Origin: Paguma larvata
Taxonomy: Eukaryota; Chordata; Mammalia; Carnivora; Viverridae
Length of the DNA stretch: 64,000 nucleotides
Reading direction: 5' to 3'
NCBI GenBank assembly: GCA_030068075.1
Contig: CM057841.1
Span: 37,551,030-37,615,029 of the forward strand
Under the pieces are notes generated by a model that was not told the DNA's origin, searched no databases, and saw only the letters and a program-made list of their open reading frames with translations. Each line of letters begins with the position of its first letter. Position 1 is the stretch's first letter. Shown piece by piece: positions 59,280 to 64,000 of this stretch. A program made the position numbers and the translations under genes.

Positions 59280-59925
59280 AATTTTTTTAAATAAAATATT
59301 TTATCTATACAAAATGTAGCTATAGAATAGTGCACAAATCATGAGAATAAATTCAGTGCTGTTTCACAAATTGATAATTCTCCCATAATGAGCACTCAGT
59401 AATCCCAGTTGTGCCTCTCCCAATCACTCCTGCAACTCTGCCCAGAAGTAACCACTCTTCTAAAAAAAGAAGTAACCAATAGGCTATTATCTAAAAATAT
59501 AGATTAGTTTCTCCTGATTTTGAATATATACGAGTAGAATCACATAGCATGATATCTTTTGTCTCTGGCAAATTTGTTCATAAATATGTTTGCGAACCAT
59601 TTATCCAAAACAGTGTATATACCCATCGTTTGTTTATTTTTAATTTTATTTTGTATACTATTCCATTCGGTAAATATGCAACAATTTATTTGTTCAGACT
59701 CCTGTTCATACCAATTTGTGTCTAGATTTTTGCCTCTTACCAATGCTACTGATATAATCATATGTATAATTCTTATATATAATTTAAGGTATATGTATAT
59801 ACACAACTTTGCGATATATTTAAGTGTAGAATATCTGGTTTATAGGGTATACATTTATTTAACTTTAGTAGCTAATAAAACTATATTTTTTCTAATTCTG
59901 CAAAGTTTTATCTGGCCTCCTCTGA
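59280..59925 (-). mobile_element. L1M 3' end, antisense
   Basis: 'gaatagtgcacaaatcatga', 'ctcccaatcactcctgcaac', 'gaagtaaccactcttct', 'atagattagtttctcctgat', 'gtatactattccattcggta' follow an inverted L1M 3' UTR and ORF2 end. Open frames on both strands (59540-59951) lie in it and carry no domain. Confidence 0.75.
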
Positions 59926-61765
59926 ATTCACTATTTTTTTTATTTAGCTGAGTCTTATCTGCTGTTATATCTCTCTTTATACCCTAAGTTTTGGTTTCTA
60001 CTAGATTTTAGTTTGTTTTTAGTGGTTCTTGCATTTTGTCACATTATTTGGTTTTCTCATATATGTTTGCCTAATTTAAATTAAATGCCGAACCTTGTAT
60101 ATGCCAATATTGCACAAGTAGTTTGACAACTGTGGGTGAAAGCATGTTTTTCTAGAGGGAATTGATGTTTATTTCTGGCTGGCAGCAGGGTTATGGGCTC
60201 TGGTAATTCCCTGCCGTTTTCATCCAATTAGTGTTTTAGGTGATTCAAAACTGGTTTTCACATGTTTCCAAAGCTAGTTTATTCCTTATTGTCTTAACGC
60301 TGATGGGATTTCCCTTTGGGATTCTGGCTGAAATTATGATGGGAGTACTAGGCTCCCTCTTCTTCAGAAGCCCAGAATTCTATTTTTCTCAACTCACGTG
60401 ATGCTGTCGAAAGCTCAACTTGAGCTCTGCCCTTCAGCTGATGTTTGGAAATCATCGCTGAAAATGCTGTACCATATGCAGGACTCAGCTCTCCCAGTTT
60501 TCTATCCTGCCTGAAGGTTGATCCCTTTCAGTCACTTTTCTGACAGGAATTCTTCTAATGTCTTCAGACTTTTTAAAATTCAACTTTTCTAGTTGTCTGA
60601 ATGAAAGAGTTAGAATCACCTAGTACTCCATTGCCTTAAACACTACCTCAATCTATAAAATGTTTGTAAAAGAAAAATCCAAAATAATGCTTTTGAGCTC
60701 ACCTTATAAACCACCCCTTTTCTCCCTAAGGCTGTTAAGTAATAGAATCAGTTAGACTTAATAGGGAACAAATTAGGTGAATTATTTGTTGCCAGCCCAG
60801 GAGATAATGCCCTGTATTTTTCAAGGCTTGTTATCCTGTTTACAGTTATAGGGTTTTAATTATTACTTCAGTTCAGTCTTTGAAAAGAAACTATGGGCTT
60901 AATCACATTATATCTGTCTTTAGACCCAGATGGACTTTAGTGATCTAAATATGGACACTAGATCGTATCATCCAGTCAACACAAAGAGAAGGAAATTTTT
61001 TACTACTCCGTAAAAAATTTGAGCGAGTAAATAATTTGGATTTTTTTTTTTACATCTGTTACAGAGGCAGTAAAATTACACATCAGACATTTTATTTCCT
61101 TTAGGATTATCTACAGAATATAACTATTATTTCGATAAGGATTATTTTAACTTTGGATTTGGGGGAATGTATATATTGGCCTCCCCCTTGCCCTGCAGAA
61201 CCTCAGCAAAAAAAAAAAAAAAAAAAAGTCTGATTCAAGCCTCTTTCAGCACTGTTGGTATGTTTCTACTTTTTCTCCTCCTCATCAAAGAGTAGGAAAC
61301 AACATATACTTCATGCTCCATTAGTATAGAAATTGCTTCATTTCTCTTCGTTTCTCTTTCTCTCTGTCTTCATACCTACCTTCCTCCATAATCAGCTTAT
61401 GTCACTTAGGAAATGTATTTTGGATGACTGCACATTGAGATGTGCTCAAAAGGGGACTCAAAAAGGGACATATTTACCAGAATTGTAGTTCCTTGATTTA
61501 AAGTGAAAACCCTTACACTCCTGTGGACCACAAAACTTGCATATGTATTGTTTGTTCTCTCTTTTATTAAAAAGCTAAGCTATTACATAGAGTCCCTGTC
61601 CTCAGGGAACCCACCATCTTGTGGGCATCATTCCTTTCTCAGTAATGTGCCAGGCACCATGACTGGCATTTGACAGTCATTGAATAAATATTCACTTAAA
61701 TGTGATTGAATGAAAGGAATGAAATGAACTGATTATTGCTAGGTAACAATAGAATTAGATGTTTC
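59926..61765. other. Unique or unassigned non-coding DNA
   Basis: No gene. The stretch 59950-60230 may be more old L1. An A20 run is at 61208-61227 and a T-rich run near 61040. Confidence 0.4.
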
Positions 61766-61782
61766 AAAGTCTTATCAAGTTA

Positions 61783-62000
61783 GGGGCACTTGAGTGGCTC
61801 AGTTGGTTAAGCATCTGACTTCAGCTCAAGTCATAATCTTGCACTTTGTGAGTTGAAGCCCCACATTGGTCTCTGTGCTGACAGCTCAGAGTCTGGAGCC
61901 TGCTTCTCTCTACCTCTCCCCCTCTCATGCTCTGTTTCTCTCTCTCTCAGTCTCTCTCTGTCTCAAAAATAAATAAAAACATTGAAAAAATTAAAAAAAA
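61783..62000 (+). mobile_element. Carnivore SINE
   Basis: 'ggggcacttgagtggctcag', 'gtgagttgaagccccacatt', CT-rich middle, 'ctcaaaaataaataaaaac' tail and A-rich run. Flanks AAAGTCTTATCAAGTTA (61766-61782) and AAAGACTTATCAACTTA (62001-62017) match at 15 of 17. Confidence 0.95.
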
Positions 62001-62017
62001 AAAGACTTATCAACTTA

Positions 62018-62545
62018 TAGTAACTCAGTGTGTCCTTGTCCCCAGTTAAAATGCCTTATACATGAGCAAAAGGTCTGGGTTCTTGTTTTAACTTGATTAC
62101 CTTGGGTGAAGTATAGTGAGACCAGACATAGATCAAGAGAGAGAAACTGAAAAGAATTGTGTTCACAATTTTATGGAGAGAACACAGAGTGCCCTACACT
62201 ACCACCCAAGGGAAGGACTGTGGTTGGTCAGGGGGTAGATGGAGAGGGATGGACTTGTGGACAAACCTCTATTGTGGTTTCTACAGGCAGGAATGGCAAG
62301 GCAGGGCAAATAGTTCTGGGATTGGCTGATTTCAATAATTTCAGCAGGCTCTGGGGCATAGATGCTGTCCCTGATTATCTGACATCTGGGGCCCTGGGGT
62401 GATTTATATGACTGTTTAAAGGCTCTGGAATGGGAGAATCTAATAAGGGAACTAGTTGGGAGTGTTGGCTTACTCTGCTGCTCAAGAAGGGGTACTGACG
62501 AGGCTCTAGCCAGGGCTTCAAAACTGCAAGACAACACACAACACC

Positions 62546-62547
<2 letters not shown>
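62018..62547. other. Unique non-coding DNA
   Basis: No gene. Opposing open frames 62157-62402 and 62199-62597 are not recognisable; the latter reads through the adjacent AC repeat. Confidence 0.4.

Positions 62548-62601
<54 letters not shown>
62548..62601. repeat. (AC)27 microsatellite
   Basis: 54 bases of uninterrupted AC dinucleotides, preceded by imperfect ACAACACAC text. Uninterrupted arrays of this length are typically polymorphic. Confidence 0.98.
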
Positions 62602-62603
<2 letters not shown>

Positions 62604-62987
62604 CTATATTATAGTTCTTGCATTTACTCCTTTCCACCTCTATAAAGAGTTGTCATTGGCCTTATGAACATGTGCTTAGTAGATTTGGAAGTAAAATTTT
62701 AAATATAATAAAAGAAAGGAAAGAGAGAAGAAAGAAAGAAGAGTAAGCTAAAGACCTGTCCTCCTTCATTGACAATTCTTCCTTTAGATAACGTTCCAAC
62801 ATTTTTTAGTTTATAGTCAATTTATTCCTTTGTGACTATACATGGTTTCATATTTTTAATGTATCCTTGATTCTGAAAGCCATAGAAAGGATGTGACACA
62901 GTAAAGCAAAGTAAAAGACTCCACATCGCTATCACTCTGTCCAATATTTCTTTCATTTTCTGAGAAAAGGGGGATGTGGAAGAGACG
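62602..62987. other. Unique non-coding DNA with a (GAAA)n-like tract
   Basis: No gene. A purine-rich GAAA/GGAAA tract occupies about 62711-62744. Confidence 0.45.
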
Positions 62988-63004
62988 TAAATGTCTCTGC
63001 TATA

Positions 63005-63214
63005 ATGTTTATTTATTTTTCAAACAGAGAGGGAGACAGAGTGGGGGGCAGGGCAGAGAGAGAAAGAGAGACAGAGAGACAGAGAGACAGAGAATCCCAA
63101 GTGGGCCCTGTGCTGAGAGCAGAGAGCCCAATGTGGGGCTTGAATTCACAAACCATGAGATTAGGACCTGAGCCAAAGTCTGGCGCTTAGCCAATTGAGC
63201 CACCCAGGTGCCCC
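63005..63214 (-). mobile_element. Carnivore SINE, antisense, at the edge of an LTR
   Basis: 'atgtttatttatttttcaaa' inverted tail, (GACAGA)n tract at 63066-63092, inverted B box 'ggggcttgaattcacaaacc', head 'gagccacccaggtgcccc'. Flanks TAAATGTCTCTGCTATA (62988-63004) and TAAGTGTCTCTGCTATA (63215-63231) differ at one base. Open frames 62974-63190 lie in it. Confidence 0.95.
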
Positions 63215-63224
63215 TAAGTGTCTC

Positions 63225-63580
63225 TGCTATAGATGTAATATGCTCCCCTCCCCTACGTTTATATATTGAAGTGTTAGCCACCAAGGTGATGTTATTGGGA
63301 GGTGGGATCTTTGGGAAATGGTTAGATCTTGAGGGCACAACCTTCATTAATGGGATGGATGCCTTTATAAAAGACTTCTCAAAAAGCTTCCTCACCCCTT
63401 TTGCCATGTGAGGACACAGAAAGAGAATGGCCCTCTAAGAGGAACCCCTCACAGTCGCTGAATCTGCTTTTATCTTGATTATGGGTTTCCATCCTCCAGA
63501 ACTGTGAGAAATAAATTTATGTTCCATGCCACCCAGTTTGTTGTATTCTTATTATAGCGATGTGATAAGACTAAGACCAC
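63225..63580 (+). mobile_element. MaLR (MST-type) LTR
   Basis: About 355 bases in the order of an MST/MLT LTR: 'tgctatagatgtaatatgct', 'gtgatgttattgggaggtgg', 'cttgagggcacaaccttcat', 'gccatgtgaggacacagaaa', 'cctccagaactgtgagaaat' with AATAAA at 63510-63515, ending 'gataagactaagacc'. No internal retroviral text flanks it, so it is a solo LTR of a non-autonomous ERVL relative. Open frames 63009-63411 on both strands are shadows. Confidence 0.9.
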
Positions 63581-64000
63581 CTATTTCTGAATAACATAGA
63601 TAAAGGGAATAAAATATGGCGTAATAGACATGTTACGTTACTAGATTTGAATTTCATTTGCAATTTCATTAGAAAACCAAGGAGAAATAGCAAACTGGGT
63701 GCAATATATTTTAAAGCAGTCACTAAAATGAAACTTCTGAATTTTAATTGCAAAGTTTTAAAAATCTATCCTGGGGTATATATTCTTATAAGAAAATTTG
63801 CTTTCAATGTTACCAGGGTTTTTTCTCTTTTTCTGTAAAGGTTAGCCTGACAAAAGGAGAAAGAAGATGGGGGGGGGGGGAAGGCATACAAACACATACA
63901 CAAACCAACAATGAATATTATTTTCTTTGGTATTTTCCAGTGTAAAACATTGACTTGTCACCTAAGAGGAAGTTTTATCAGATGGCAAAGACCTCAAGAC
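63581..64000. other. Unique non-coding DNA with a G12 tract
   Basis: No gene. G12 at 63869-63880 is followed by CA-rich text ('acaaacacatacacaaacc'). Confidence 0.45.

Noticed and set aside
59559..59951. 130-codon frame with hydrophobic segments
   Set aside because: It lies within antisense L1 3' sequence, and the hydrophobic residues come from T-rich DNA.
61208..61227. A20 run as the tail of a processed pseudogene
   Set aside because: No gene-like sequence upstream and no flanking duplication found.
62199..62597. 132-codon minus-strand frame starting with a Cys-Val repeat
   Set aside because: The first residues translate the AC microsatellite; the rest has no recognisable domain.
63009..63407. 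132-codon minus-strand frame
   Set aside because: It reads through the antisense strand of the MaLR LTR and a SINE.

Overview
This is nuclear DNA from a placental mammal, most likely a felid. The main evidence is at least 21 copies of a tRNA-derived carnivore SINE. Each has a head containing TGGCTCAGT and GGTTCGAGCC-like RNA polymerase III boxes, a CT-rich middle and a tail ending in AAAAATAAATAAAC. That tail is the form I associate with cat SINEs rather than dog SINEs. The species cannot be named from the sequence alone.

I find no intact protein-coding gene, no RNA gene and no bacterial-type feature. Every open frame is short (139 codons at most) and most lie in or across repeats, so the window reads as a gene desert or one very large intron. 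The only recognisable coding remnant is the decayed ORF1 of a HAL1 (half-LINE-1) element at about 40.16-41.13 kb. One weak candidate for a real exon, 57 bases on the minus strand at 8.48-8.53 kb, is listed as a finding only.

Layout: 0-10 kb is an old L2 remnant, MIR fragments, two simple repeats and unique AT-rich DNA. 10-27 kb is SINE-rich, with two old L1 3' ends, an AT-rich array beside a perfect 20-base palindrome, and a minus-strand solo retroviral LTR at 24.4-25.3 kb. 27-33 kb is repeat-poor and holds two stretches that look like conserved non-coding DNA. 33-45 kb has SINEs, an L1 3' end with an (ATT)n tail, a 49-base-period duplication, HAL1, the youngest-looking SINE (43.6 kb) and a third candidate conserved stretch. 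45-64 kb holds a 66-base pure purine run, a 1.5 kb minus-strand L1 split by a SINE, old L2, MIR and hAT copies, a back-to-back CRE half-site palindrome at 57.24 kb, two out-of-order L1 fragments, an (AC)27 microsatellite and a MaLR (MST-type) LTR with a SINE at its 5' edge.

No genes work together here. What the window records is a history of insertions: MIR, L2 and hAT copies oldest, then L1M, HAL1 and MaLR, then carnivore SINEs, many with visible target-site duplications. Repeat family names come from recognition of consensus-like wording, not from a database search. I found no previously undescribed biological system.
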